Assembly (NCBI GenBank): GCA_963995525.1
Contig: OZ023210.1
Coordinates: 351,001-415,000, forward strand
From: Escarpia spicata
Taxonomy: Eukaryota > Annelida > Polychaeta > Sabellida > Siboglinidae
Direction: 5' to 3'
DNA length: 64,000 nucleotides
Made by a program: the position numbers and the translations under genes. Numbering within the stretch: position 1 is the first letter of the stretch; every line of letters begins with the position of its first letter. Below, in pieces: positions 47,751 to 62,285 of this stretch. Under the pieces are notes generated by a model. It was not told the origin of the DNA, made no database searches, and saw only the letters and a list, made by a program, of their open reading frames with translations.

Positions 47751-50700
47751 CTGCGGGCACAAGAGAGAGGAGTATACAGGACACTGCACGCACAAGATAC
47801 ACGAGTAAATAGGACACTGCGCGCACAAGATACACGAGTGCAGAGGATGTAAGACCATTGTGAGTATATAGGACACTGCGCGCACAAGATACACGAGTGC
47901 AGAGGGTGTAAGACCATTGTGAGTATATAGGACACTGCGCGCACAAGATACACGAGTGCACAGGGTGTAAGACCATTGTGAGTATATAGGACACTGAGCG
48001 CACAAGATACACGAGTGCAGAGGGTGTAAGACCATTGTGAGTATATAGGACACTGCGCGCACAAGATACACGAGTGCAGAGGGTGTAAGACCATTGTGAG
48101 TATATAGGACACTGCGCGCACAAGATACACGAGTGCAGAGGGTGTAAGACCATTGTGAGTATATAGGACACTGCGCGCACAAGATACACGAGTGCAGAGG
48201 GTGTAAGACCATTGTGAGTATATAGGACACTGCGCGCACAAGATACACGAGTGCAGAGGGTGTAAGACCATTGTGAGTATACAGGACACTGCGCGCACAA
48301 GATACACGAGTGCAGAGGGTGTAAGACCATTGTGAGTATATAGGACACTGCGCGCACAAGATACACGAGTGCAGAGGGTGTAAGACCATTGTGAGTATAT
48401 AGGACACTGCGCGCACAAGATACACGAGTGCAGAGGGTGTAAGACCATTGTGAGTATACAGGACACTGCGCGCACAAGATACACGAGTGCAGAGGGTGTA
48501 AGACCATTGTGAGTATATAGGACACTGCGCGCACAAGATACACGAGTGCAGAGGGTGTAAGACCATTGTGAGTATATAGGACACTGCGCGCACAAGATAC
48601 ACGAGTGCAAAGGGTGTAAGACCATTGTGAGTATACAGGACACTGCGCGCACAAGATACACGAGTGCAGAGGGTGTAAGACCATTGTGAGTATATAGGAC
48701 ACTGCGCGCACAAGATACACGAGTGCAGAGGGTGTAAGACCATTGTGAGTATATAGGACACTGCGCGCACAAGATACACGAGTGCACAGGGTGTAAGACC
48801 ATTGTGAGTATATAGGACACTGAGCGCACAAGATACACGAGTGCAGAGGGTGTAAGACCATTGTGAGTATATAGGACACTGCGCGCACAAGATACACGAG
48901 TGCAGAGGGTGTAAGACCATTGTGAGTATATAGGACACTGCGCGCACAAGATACACGAGTGCAGAGGGTGTAAGACCATTGTGAGTATATAGGACACTGC
49001 GCGCACAAGATACACGAGTGCAGAGGGTGTAAGACCATTGTGAGTATATAGGACACTGCGCGCACAAGATACACGAGTGCAGAGGGTGTAAGACCATTGT
49101 GAGTATACAGGACACTGCGCGCACAAGATACACGAGTGCAGAGGGTGTAAGACCATTGTGAGTATATAGGACACTGCGCGCACAAGATACACGAGTGCAG
49201 AGGGTGTAAGACCATTGTGAGTATATAGGACACTGCGCGCACAAGATACACGAGTGCAGAGGGTGTAAGACCATTGTGAGTATACAGGACACTGCGCGCA
49301 CAAGATACACGAGTGCAGAGGGTGTAAGACCATTGTGAGTATATAGGACACTGCGCGCACAAGATACACGAGTGCAGAGGGTGTAAGACCATTGTGAGTA
49401 TATAGGACACTGCGCGCACAAGATACACGAGTGCAGAGGGTGTAAGACCATTGTGAGTATACAGGACACTGCGCGCACAAGATACACGAGTGCAGAGGGT
49501 GTAAGACCATTGTGAGTATATAGGACACTGCGCGCACAAGATACACGAGTGCAGAGGGTGTAAGACCATTGTGAGTATATAGGACACTGCGCGCACAAGA
49601 TACACGAGTGCAGAGGGTGTAAGACCATTGTGAGTATACAGGACACTGCGCGCACAAGATACACGAGTGCAGAGGGTGTAAGACCATTGTGAGAATATAG
49701 GACACTGCGCGCACAAGATACACGAGTGCAGAGGGTGTAAGACCATTGTGAGTATATAGGACACTGCGCGCACAAGATACACGAGTGCAGAGGGTGTAAG
49801 ACCATTGTGAGTATATAGGACACTGCGCGCACAAGATACACGAGTGCAGAGGGTGTAAGACCATTGTGAGTATACTTATGCTACTTACCTGACTTCTCGG
49901 ACGCGCAGTGGTGCTGCGTGCTGGAGTCGTCGCCCTGCTCCTCCACCCCTCTGTGCACGGTGGCGTGTTGCATGGGCACGATGTAGATATCCTTCTGTTC
50001 CGCTACAACGAGAAGAACGGCGTAAGGCGCCGAGGCAGACAACACAACAGCACACAACAGCAACACTGCTCCGCAACTAAACACAAAGTGTGTACTTAAT
50101 TCATGGCCACTATACATGTGACTCTTTCATAGACTGCTTAGTAATTAGTTTTTAAAAAAGATTAGTCGTTTTGATCATTTATTATAGTCTGGCTAATTTA
50201 CCCGTCTACTGGACCCAACAGCAGTTATTTACCCGTCTGTTAGACCCAATCGGCAACAGTTGTTTACCTTTCTGCTAGACCAAATCGACAGAAGTTATGT
50301 ATCCATCTGCTGAATCCACTCAGCAGGAGTTATTTATTCGTCTGCTGGACCCACGCGGTGTGAGTTATTTATTTGTCTGCTGGACACTCTCGACAGGAGT
50401 TATTTACCCGTCTGGTGGACCCAATTGACAGCAGTTATTTACCCGTCTGGTGGACCCAATCTGCAGGAGTTATTTGACCCGTCTGCTGGACCTAATCGGC
50501 AGGAGTTATTTACTCGTCTGCTGGACCCAATCGGCATGAGTTATTTACCCTTCTGCTGAAGCCACTCGTGAGAAGGGTGTCCCAGGCTGACGTTGTAGTA
50601 GTCCGACTTGCCTCCATCGTCGTCCGACCCTGACCACCCGTCACGCTGCTTCCTCGGCACGACTCGCGGGGCTATTTCGGGCGGTCTGCAACATCATTTT

Positions 50701-53700
50701 ACATCTGATTTTGTACAGAATTCGCTTATATAACAAATCGTAAAAGTAAAAAAAGGTCTTATATAGCATTGTCTCCGGTCCTCAGGACTGCTGAAAGCGC
50801 GTTGCACATCACTCCCTGGCAGACCTGTTAAATCGAAGACCATCTGAACTTCTCTGGCGGAGCATTCATCCACGCTGCAATTACTTTGCGAAATAACCGT
50901 ATACAAATATCCGCCTCTGTCTGATCCCATGTAGCCATTCATACAGCGGAGTGAACTAAAGCAACGTAGAGTGAACGAACTTGTCCACGTTTCGAAAAAA
51001 CAGCAAGGGGATTTGCACCCGAAGTCTCTCAACTGAGTGTGCGGCGTTCTCACTATTACTCCACCGATGCTCACACGCATGTTTTTGTTAACAGTAATAA
51101 CTAATAAGACTGCTATCCTTAGGTACTAGTGAATAGTTAATTATATTATATACCATTAAGATACATATCAGTTTTGCCGCGATCACACCGGTTAAATGTT
51201 CTCGAACTAAGTGCAATAATAGAAATTAATTGCGACCTACTTGTTACCATGACAACGCCTCAAGACAATGCGGCGACAGACGAGGACCAGGACAACGACA
51301 AGGACAACGGAGGAGACGACCACGACAATGACGACGATAAATCTCGTGTCGATGACATCGATATCTGTAAATGTATACATTGTATATAATGTCAATGACG
51401 TCCACCGTCACCCATACACGTCCACCCTTACACATACACGTCCACCCTGTTAAGTCCACCATGTCAAGTCCACCCTTACACATAAACGCCCACTCTGTTA
51501 AGTCCACCATCACACATATACGCCCACCCTGTCAAGTCCACCATCACACATACACGCCCACCCTGTCAAGTCCATCATAACACATACACGCCCACCCTGT
51601 CAAGTCCACCATCACACATACACGCCCACCCTGTCAAGTCCACCATCACACATACACGCCCACCCTGTCAAGTCCACCATCAAACATACACGTCAACCCT
51701 GTCAAATTCACTATCACACATGTCCACCCTATTAAGTCCACCATCACACATACAAGTCCACCCTCACAGGTCCACCCTTACAGGTCTACCTTCACAAGTC
51801 CACTCTCACAGGTCCACCCTGACAGATTCACCCTCTCAATTCCACCCTCACACCACCATCCACAACTCCACCATCACAGGTCCACCTTCACAAGTCCACC
51901 CACGCAGGTCCACACTCACAGGTCCAACTTCACTGGTTCACCCTCACATGTCCACTCTCACATATTCACCCTCTCAATTCCACCCTCACAATGCCAACCT
52001 CATATGTCCACCCTCCCAGGTTCACCCCCACAGGTCCCTCTTCAAACGTCAACCTCACATGTCCACCCACACAAATCCACCCTCATAAGTCCACCCTCAC
52101 AGGTTCACCCTCACAACTCCACCTTCACAAGTCCACCCTCACAGGTCCACCATCATATGTCCACCCTGACTAAGTCCAAAAATAAGTCCACCATCACAGG
52201 ATCACCCAGCCAGCCGTACATATCAGTTGGGTTTCGATTGTGATGAGACCGTTGGACTGTTGGTTGTGGTAGATTATTGCTTTTTTTAGAATGAATGGTT
52301 ATTTGGGCGTACATTGTCGACATGTTTCACGTCTAATAAAGTGTGCTTTCGTATGCTCGCCCCGCACAGTGCCACGTTCTGGCTCGTTATCCTAAAACCT
52401 GACACGGATCTTAGAGTGCCCCGACTCGTGCTATATCGACAAAGACTTTCATTGCTCACCCCGGCGCTTTCTCTCTCGGAGCTGTGTCATCTGCTTCCGT
52501 CACTCACCTGCGCACGTGTATTGTTTCTTCATGACGTCACATACACAGCGCTTTGTCCCCGGGCACGAGGCGCACGCCCCGGTCGAGTACGTGTCATCTG
52601 TCACGTACAATACAGGCTCGTCGTCGACTTCCTTGTCTGAAACGTACACATATGTGTCAACACGTACAGTTGTATGACTGACACGCACGCACGGTGCAAC
52701 TGACGCCTGTATAATGACACACATCCTTGCAACACTCGGCTCCCCCAATATTTGTCTTCACAATCACACGTATAATCTAGGCACAACATCTCAACGGGGG
52801 TATGGTTAGTGTTTCGGTTTTGTATTCAATATATTACATTGTTTGTCAGCAAATCTAGTGTTGTTTTATTTGGAAATGAACTGGGATTGTTTGGGGATAA
52901 ACATGATTGTCATGCACTAGATGTGTAAATAATGATTTGAACTAATGCCCACCCTTCACAAAACCAAACTAAATTGTTGCTATATCAGGCTCGTAGCCAG
53001 GGGGTTCACGGAGTTCACGTAAACCACCTTTTTTCAAAATGTGAAAGCCCCCCTCAAATTTAATCTTTAAGATGTGAACCCCTAATTGTTTATGTTAAGA
53101 TTATTCCCTGTTTCTCAAAAGCGTGAACTCCCTCCTAAAACCTGCTGGATGTTGTTCAAGCATTACCCAGCATGCCAGGGCAGCCTGATTGATACGGATG
53201 TTAAAGGGATAACAAATACACAAGAAGCCAATTTTATTCTAACAGTACATGACTCCAGATTGTAGTCAGTCAGAGATGACTGATGCAAAAAAACATAGTT
53301 ATACTAAAGGATTTATGTGAGTGACTCAACTTGATATCGACATTTCACTGCATAATGGCAATAGTTCTCATATATATCATGTTAAATGCTAGTGGGTGAA
53401 AGGGGTGACAATGACTTAACACTGATCAAAGAACAAACACGAGCACAGATACAGTGTATTGGGCCATATAAGTATCATGTTAAATGCTAGTGGGTGAAAG
53501 GGGTGACAATGACTTAACACTGATCAAAGAACAAATACGAGCACAGATACAGTGTATTGGGCCATATAACTATCATGTTAAATGCTAGTGGGTGAAAGGG
53601 GTGACAATGACTTAACCCTGATTAAAGAACAAACACGAGCACAGATACAGTGTATTGGGCCATATAAGTATCATGTTAAATGCTAGTGGGTGAAAGGGGT

Positions 53701-56700
53701 GACAATGACTTAACACTGATTAAAGAACAAACACGAGCACAGATACAGTGTATTGGGCCATATAAGTATCATGTTAAATGCTAGTGGGTGAAAGGGGTGA
53801 CAATGACTTAACACTGATTAAAGAACAAACACGAGCACAGATACAGTGTATTGGGCCATATAAGTATCATGTTAAATGCTAGTGGGTGAAAGTGGTGACA
53901 ATGACTTAACACTGATTAAAGAACAAACACGAGCACAGATACAGTGTATTGGGCCATATAAGTATCATGTTAAATGTTAGTGGGTGAAAGGGGTGACAAT
54001 GACTTAACACTGATTAAAGAACAAACACGAGCACAGATACAGTGTATTGGGCCATATAAGTATCATGTTAAATGCTAGTGGGTGAAAGGGGTGACAATGA
54101 CTTAACACTGATTAAAGAACAAACACGAGCACAGATACAGTGTATTGGGCCATATAACTATCATGTTAAATGCTAGTGGGTGAAAGGGGTGACAATGACT
54201 TAACCCTGATTAAAGAACAAACACGAGCACAGATACAGTGTATTGGGCCATATAAGTATCATGTTAAATGCTAGTGGGTGAAAGGGGTGACAATGACTTA
54301 ACCCTGATTAAAGAACAAACACGAGCACAGATACAGTGTATTGGGCCATATAAGTATCATGTTAAATGCTAGTGGGTGAAAGGGGTGACAATGACTTAAC
54401 ACTGATTAAAGAACAAACACGAGCACAGATACAGTGTATTGGGCCATATAAGTATCATGTTAAATGCTAGTGGGTGAAAGGGGTGACAATGACTTAACCC
54501 TGATTAAAGAACAAACACGAGCACAGATACAGTGTATTGGACCATATAAGTATCATGTTAAATGCTAGTGGGTGAAAGGGGTGACAATGACTTAACACTG
54601 ATTAAAGAACAAACACGAGCACAGATACAGTGTATTGGACCATATAAGTATCATGTTAAATGCTAGTGGGTGAAAGGGGTGACAATGACTTAACACTGAT
54701 TAAAGAACAAACACGAGCACAGATACAGGGTATTGGGCCATATAAGTATCATGTTAAATGTTAGTGGGTGAAAGGGGTGACAATGACTTAACACTGATCA
54801 AAGAACAAACACGAGCACAGATACAGTGTATTGGACCATATAAGTATCATGTTAAATGCTAGTGGGTGAAAGGGGTGACAATGACTTAACACTGATTAAA
54901 GAACAAACACGAGCACAGATACAGTGTATTGGACCATATAAGTATCATGTTAAATGCTAGTGGGTGAAAGGGGTGACAATGACTTAACACTGATTAAAGA
55001 ACAAACACGAGCACAGATACAGGGTATTGGGCCATATAAGTATCATGTTAAATGTTAGTGGGTGAAAGGGGTGACAATGACTTAACACTGATCAAAGAAC
55101 AAACACGAGCACAGATACAGTGTATTGGGCCATATAAGTATCATGTTAAATGCTAGTGGGTGAAAGGGGTGACAATGATTTAACACTGATTAAAGAACAA
55201 ATACGAGCACAGATACAGTGTATTGGACCATATAAGTATCATGTTAAATGCTAGTGGGTGAAAGGGGTGACAATGACTTAACACTGATTAAAGAACAAAC
55301 ACGAGCACAGATACAGTGTATTGGACCATATAAGTATCATGTTAAATGCTAGTGGGTGAAAGGGGTGACAATGACTTAACACTGATTAAAGAAAAAACAC
55401 GAGCACAGATACAGTGTATTGGGCCATATAAGTATCATGTTAAATGCTAGTGGGTGAAAGGGGTGACAATGACTTAACACTGATTAAAGAACAAACACGA
55501 GCACAGATACAGTGTATTGGACCATATAAGTATCATGTTAAATGCTAGTGGGTGAAAGGGGTGACAATGACTTAACCCTGATTAAAGAACAAACACGAGC
55601 ACAGATACAGTGTATTGGACCATATAAGTATCATGTTAAATGCTAGTGGGTGAAAGGGGTGACAATGACTTAACACTGATTAAAGAACAAACACGAGCAC
55701 AGATACAGTGTATTGGGCCATATAACTATCATGTTAAATGCTAGTGGGTGAAAGGGGTGACAATGACTTAACCCTGATTAAAGAACAAACACGAGCACAG
55801 ATACAGTGTATTGGGCCATATAAGTATCATGTTAAATGCTAGTGGGTGAAAGGGGTGACAATGACTTAACCCTGATTAAAGAACAAACACGAGCACAGAT
55901 ACAGTGTATTGGGCCATATAAGTATCATGTTAAATGCTAGTGGGTGAAAGGGGTGACAATGACTTAACACTGATTAAAGAACAAACACGAGCACAGATAC
56001 AGTGTATTGGGCCATATAAGTATCATGTTAAATGCTAGTGGGTGAAAGGGGTGACAATGACTTAACACTGATTAAAGAACAAACACGAGCACAGATACAG
56101 TGTATTGGGCCATATAAGTATCATGTTAAATGCTAGTGGGTGAAAGGGGTGACAATGACTTAACACTGATTAAAGAACAAACACGAGCACAGATACAGTG
56201 TATTGGGCCATATAAGTATCATGTTAAATGCTAGTGGGTGAAAGGGGTGACAATGACTTAACACTGATTAAAGAACAAACACGAGCACAGATACAGTGTA
56301 TTGGACCATATAAGTATCATGTTAAATGCTAGTGGGTGAAAGGGGTGACAATGACTTAACACTGATTAAAGAACAAACACGAGCACAGATACAGTGTATT
56401 GGACCATATAAGTATCATGTTAAATGCTAGTGGGTGAAAGGGGTGACAATGATTTAACACTGATTAAAGAACAAATACGAGCACAGATACAGTGTATTGG
56501 GCCATATAAAAATAATTCTTGGCTTATCGTCAGAAGTCTGTTAATGTAAATGATGGATGATTGTTTTGGTGTGATGATTGAGCTAACTACCGAGTATCAA
56601 ATGCTGTTCTCAGCAATCAACAAATTAAGATGTGTAACGAGTGTATTTCGTACAAGCGACAAACCTGTAGAGAAATTCATCCAGCTTGACACAAACCAAT

Positions 56701-59700
56701 TTATTTGAACAATAACAAATAAAGTTTAACGGCGCTTATTTTATTAAAGTGCGCCGCGTGCTGCTGAGAAACCGTCAATTATGTGGCCTTAGTTGTGGTT
56801 GCCGAAATCCTGTTGTTGCTGGTTGCATAGTTACACATTTCAGAACGGAGGGCCTAACCCCCACACCCCCGAAACAGCTTCGCTAATGGCCTGCTGGTGA
56901 TGCTAATGTGGTGTTTGTATATATGATGAACCCACACGGTCCACCAACCTCACACCCCACTTTATTGTCCTTTCAGCCAAAAACCCGACCCTCTGCATTA
57001 TGGGGGTGAACTCCCACGTGAACATGTGGCGCCATCTGCATAAAAAATATAACCCCATTCGAGCGTGTGGTGCCCATGGAGTCTGTATTGAGAAAATGTT
57101 AACCCCCCTCTCCCGTTGTGAAAAGCTGGCTACTGGCCTGTTGTATGTTAGCATATGTTGTTTTTTATCTGTCAACGTCGTCTTCAATATTGACATGCGC
57201 GTTACCTACAAATACGTATCTTACCATTCGAAACATTTTGAAACCAAAATTAGCTATGTAACCTTACATATATTGCCGATTATGTTCTTGGGCGGCGGTC
57301 ATGGGGGGGCATGGTTAATATTTTCGTTGTGTATGCACGATATTACATCGTTTTTCAGAAAACCTAGCGTTGTTTTGTTTGGAAATGAATTGGAAAATGT
57401 TGGTGGTAAAACAATTATCATGTGTCACGTGTTAAGAGAAGTAGGGGAGATCGGAGCAAAGCCGCCACTGGGGCAAAGTGAACGATAATATTTCAAGCTC
57501 TGACTATTTGCATTTAACGTTGATGTCATAACAGATTAGATGGTATCACAACCGCTTCGGTGCACCACCTTCACGTAGCAAATCAGTCGCTATTTTTACG
57601 TTCTGGCGGTAAGTCGATTTTTTTTTATTTTCTTGCAATTTCTTCGTTTTTTGGAACTCTTTTCCAAGTCGTATATATCAGAAATATTGAAAACGCTTGT
57701 AAGCGTGTGATTTGCTACATGTACATGCACGTGTAGATAAAATTAAGTTATAAACAATATTACCGGAATAGCTTATTGGAATGGCCCACATTTGTTACGA
57801 CAGTGAATGTGGGGCAAAGTGGATGGGTCATAGTGGCAGGCGGGGCAAAATGGTCATATTTGTGCCCCGTGCTTTTTACGTTACTTGGTGTCGTGAGTAC
57901 TAAATAAATACGCAGTAATGGACATCAGAAATGGATACGGGTGTTGGAGACGCGAAATACCCCCTCCCGCTGATACATCATCTTTATAATTTCAGTCCAC
58001 CACGTTTGGTGGAACTTTGTTAAATTTGTTAAATTTTGTTTCTTTTATAGCTAATGGCTTGTTCATTATTAGTTATTATTTTGTATATTTGTTGTATAAT
58101 CATGTACAATAATAAATACAGCAACCTCCGATCTGCTGATCTACATCTGCTTGTAGTCCCGCGCTACAACTTAGAGGGCTATGACAGACGAGCTTTCTCC
58201 GTGTCTGGACACACGCTCTGGAACGCTCTGCCAATAAACGTTCGTCAAATAGACACTTTTAATAAATTCAAAATTTGCCTTAAAACTGTTCTATTTAAGC
58301 AGGCGTACTTCGACTGGAACTGTGGTGTAGGACACTTTTTATGAACATGTATTTAATCAATGAATTTATTTATATTACAGTCATTTGCAAAAGTTTAAGA
58401 CGAGGCACGTCTTAAACTTTTGCTTTTTGAAGAAATTTGATAAAACTATGATTTTTTGGCCTTCACATAACATTATATCGGTTTATTTCGCCAAATAAAC
58501 GTAGTACAACATACTATGAAACTTTATGTCGTCCAAAGTGTCAGTGTCTCTACTTTTCAGTATTTAGTGTGGCCTCCTTTGCTGTCAATGACCGCCTGGA
58601 TGCGACGTGGCATGCTAGAAACCAGAGATTCGCAGTACTCCTGGGTGATTTCGGTGACACAAACGTCCTTGATAGCTTGTTTCAAGTTTTGAGCGCTTGG
58701 TGGTTGTTTGTCTGCCACCTTATCCTTCATTATAGTCCACAGGTTCTCAATGGGATTTAGATCTGGGCTGTTCCCAGGCCATTCCAGCACGGAGATTTTG
58801 TTCTTCTTGAGGAAATCAGAGGGTACCTTGGATCGGTGACAAGGAGCGCCATCTTGCATGGAAATCGTACATTTGTGGATGTCCATATGCAGTTTCAGCT
58901 TCTCCTTCAGCAACTCCGCGTACGTAGGTCCATTCATAGTGGTGTTAGGTGGAATAAAATACAGACCAGAAGGGCCAAAACATGACAAGGCACCCCAAAT
59001 CATCTGACTTGGCGGGTGTTTCATTGTGGCTGCTGTATATTTCTCATCAAATCGCTTACCTACTGGCCGCCTAACGTGCCTCTTGCGAGGTATAAACTGT
59101 TGCATGGTCGATTCATCTGAAAACAACACTTACTTCCACTGCGCGAGAGTCCAGTGGCGATGTCGTCTGGCAAAGTCCAGTCTCTTTTTTTTCATCACAG
59201 GTGTCAGGCGTGGCTTGCGGGCCGGCGTGCGGGACTTGAGCCCAAATTCCTTGCTGAGACGTCTCGAAACAGTACTGAGACTTATTTCCGTACCTTTTAA
59301 GCGTAAAGCAGCCCGAATTTTCTTGCATGAGCTCATTGGCGAGCACATCACAATGCGTCTCATTGCGTGGTCATCCCTGAGCGTAGTTTTCCGTGGACGA
59401 CCACTCCTTTTACTGTCACGAAAAGTGCCATCAGTATTGAATTTGACGATGGCGTTGTGCACGGCTGTCTTGGAATAACATAATTTAGTACTAATGTCTC
59501 TTTCCGTATATCCTTCTCCATGTAGAGTCACTATTTGTGCCCTTAGAACCTCTGTCAAAGACGACTTTTTGCCCATTTCAGGGATGAAGACAAAACTGAA
59601 AAACACCTAATCGATACTAACAGCAGCAAACAAATGACGTGGAAGTACTGGTCTTAAACTTTTGCAAATGACTGTATATAGTATATTTTAATTAATTAAT

Positions 59701-62235
59701 TATTATTTATCTTTTAATACAATTTTATATATTATAATATATATATTCTTTTACTTAATTATCTTAATATTTGTGCAAATGTGTCATGTATTTAGTTACA
59801 TTATATATATACAATCTTGTAAATCTTGATAATTATTATATTTACCGGCATCCTTATACATTTTTACATTTGTTTCCATGTACGTTTTATAATGTGTGTA
59901 CGCGCCTATGAACGGGCTGGCACTGGAGATACGGCGCTATAGAAATTGCCTGGTCCCGGAGATACGGCGCTATAGAAATTGCCTGGTCCCGGAGATACGG
60001 CGCTATAGAAATGCTAGAAATAATAATAATAATAATAAATACAGTATTACATTACATTAAAGTGGACATTTAGTAAATTTTAAGATTTATGGTCGAAATT
60101 AGATTGCGGATGTAACCGCGTAGATAATCACACTACGCCCTCCCATTAATCTATTTTGCTCTGCACATGACTGTGCAATTCAGCACACACTTAACAGCGT
60201 AATACGCATGTCTGTTATTGCAGTTTTAAATGGTGAGAACTTATAAACGAACAAGTACACAGCAAGTGTGGAGCGGTGTATCAATGACAAAAGCCACCGG
60301 TGCGGTTAGATCAGGTCGCAACGTGACAACAACAGAACACGAACCAAGAACAACCCTCAGACGAAGGGTGAAATGTGCGACTTCAAGAATGGTAAACGAT
60401 GCATAAAGAAAGGGCCTTGGACGTCACAAATCCGTGTTTTCTGCTGAAGAGGAACAACAAATGTGCGACCATATTCTTGAAATTGAATTGAATCCAGGGT
60501 GTTTCGATTGTTGATACTTGACCTAAGACGATTAGCGTTTCAGTTTGCAGAGAAGAATGATATACCACACCTATTTAATATGGCACTTGCGTCCGTGCGT
60601 GTATGTATGTATCCGTTGAACAGTAATATACTTGATTCACGTAATACTTGATTCACGTGATACTTGATTCACGTAATACTTGATTCACGTAATACTTGAT
60701 TCACGTAACACTTGATTCACATAATACTTGATTCACATAATACTTGATTCACATAATACTTGATTCACATAATACTTGATTCACATAATACTTGATTGAC
60801 GTGATGTTTAAGAAGTGCTGTTTATGACCAGATCACGATTTCGTCTTCGTTCCGTTTTCGTTCGTTTTCTAGCTTGATTGGGTTGGCTTCTGATGTCACA
60901 CAAAGAGTGTCCACTTTGCCCCAGGGGTGGAGCAAAGGGGACATATTGCAGAGGGTGCACTTCCAACGCTGCAGAAACTAAACACATCAATTCGAAGGAA
61001 CGAAACTGATTTCATCTTTTATACCAGTTTCAGTAGTGAGTCTCAGGGTCATGTATTTCAAAACAATATTTTAAAATATGTACACAATAACAATTGTTTG
61101 CTTAGGGGGGCCGTTTTGCCCTGATCTCATCTAATTGTTTTGAACTGTTGTACTCCTTCGGTCACGAAACTTAACTAAAATGTTAATATTTGTTCCTATG
61201 ATTTGTGCTTTCATTTCAATTCTATCAATTATATATGTTTTGCTGCAGACACGTGCCTCGTTTTTCACACATGCTGACACAAAATGTTATCGGGTAGCCC
61301 AATAAGTAGTAGATATATAGCTGATTATGTAAGTGTTGAAAAACCTTCAAAAAACCCTGCCTCCATTTTCACAAAATAGCTCATTACGCATTAAAAATCA
61401 CAATAGAAAGTGTCATCCGGGCTGGTTGTAACAGGTAAAGGTCAAAGATAAATCCTGGCATGGGTGACAGCTTGTAACATTTAGGTGCCCCATAAGTGAT
61501 TTGTTCAGATTATTTGCCTAGTAGACCACACAGAATCCCAATTGATCTCAGTTACCAAGAACAACGACGTCTGTCAGGATGAACGGTGCAACAGTTCACT
61601 TTGTAATGGCATCAGTCCCCCAAGTCAGCAGTTGACGCTGATTACTCGACCTACAACGACACCTACCGCCGTTGTGTAGAACTTTCTCCTTCTCGGCCCG
61701 TATAATAGACGTCCAGTGCTCTGCGCATGCGTAGTGGTCAGTGTCTGTTGCAAATGATTGGACGTGTTTCTCTTTAGCGACGGTGTTCATCCAGCCGATC
61801 CCCTCTCTCCCGACACAGGCAGAAAACACTGCAAAAGGTTCGACCATGTAACTGGTAAACACAGGCAAACGCCTTTCACTGACTGTGCTAATTAAGATGC
61901 TTACTTAGGACTAGGATATATAATTCTACATGTAAACACGGATAAGATATTTTGACAATATTTAACCAGATTTAACACGATTGATGATATCCAGAGAATA
62001 AATCCCAGTTGACAAGAGGAAAAAGAATCCGTTGGCTTATCCAGGGTATAAAAAGTTATTGTATAATGTTCTGAGGTATTTGTCGATTCTGTTTTTAACG
62101 TATTCACACTGCTGACATTTACACAGTTAGTGCATACTACAGTATGTGAGAGGAAATAGATTGCACTATGTTACACAGGGGCCACCAGTGCGTATTTTCT
62201 TTGCGTCATAAGCTCCCTGTACATGCTCGAAAGTA

Positions 62236-62285
<50 letters not shown>

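Larger units (their letters stand above)
58111..60043 (+). mobile_element. LINE 3' end (CR1/L2/jockey-like), split by Tc1
   Basis: ORF2 C-terminus at 58111-58344, 3' UTR at 58345-58377 continuing at 59675-59915, three copies of a 33-bp tail repeat at about 59915-60012, then an (AAT)n tail at about 60018-60043. 5' truncated. The Tc1 element at 58378-59674 interrupts the 3' UTR. Confidence 0.75.

Noticed and set aside
47599..49864. Three minus-strand frames of over 700 codons
   Set aside because: Read-through of the 59-bp array; only the last 152 bases of one of them are a real exon.
50694..51080. 128-codon minus-strand frame between vWFA exons 5 and 6
   Set aside because: Does not fit the gene's splice phases and overlaps a tRNA-like SINE candidate.
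51174..51389. Plus-strand frame rich in Asp (DEDQDNDKDNGGDDHDND)
   Set aside because: It is the antisense of the vWFA transmembrane exon (Val/Ile codons read backwards as Asp/Asn).
57000..57488. 162-codon open frame in vWFA intron 3
   Set aside because: No recognisable domain and it overlaps a dispersed repeat also present at 52.8 kb.
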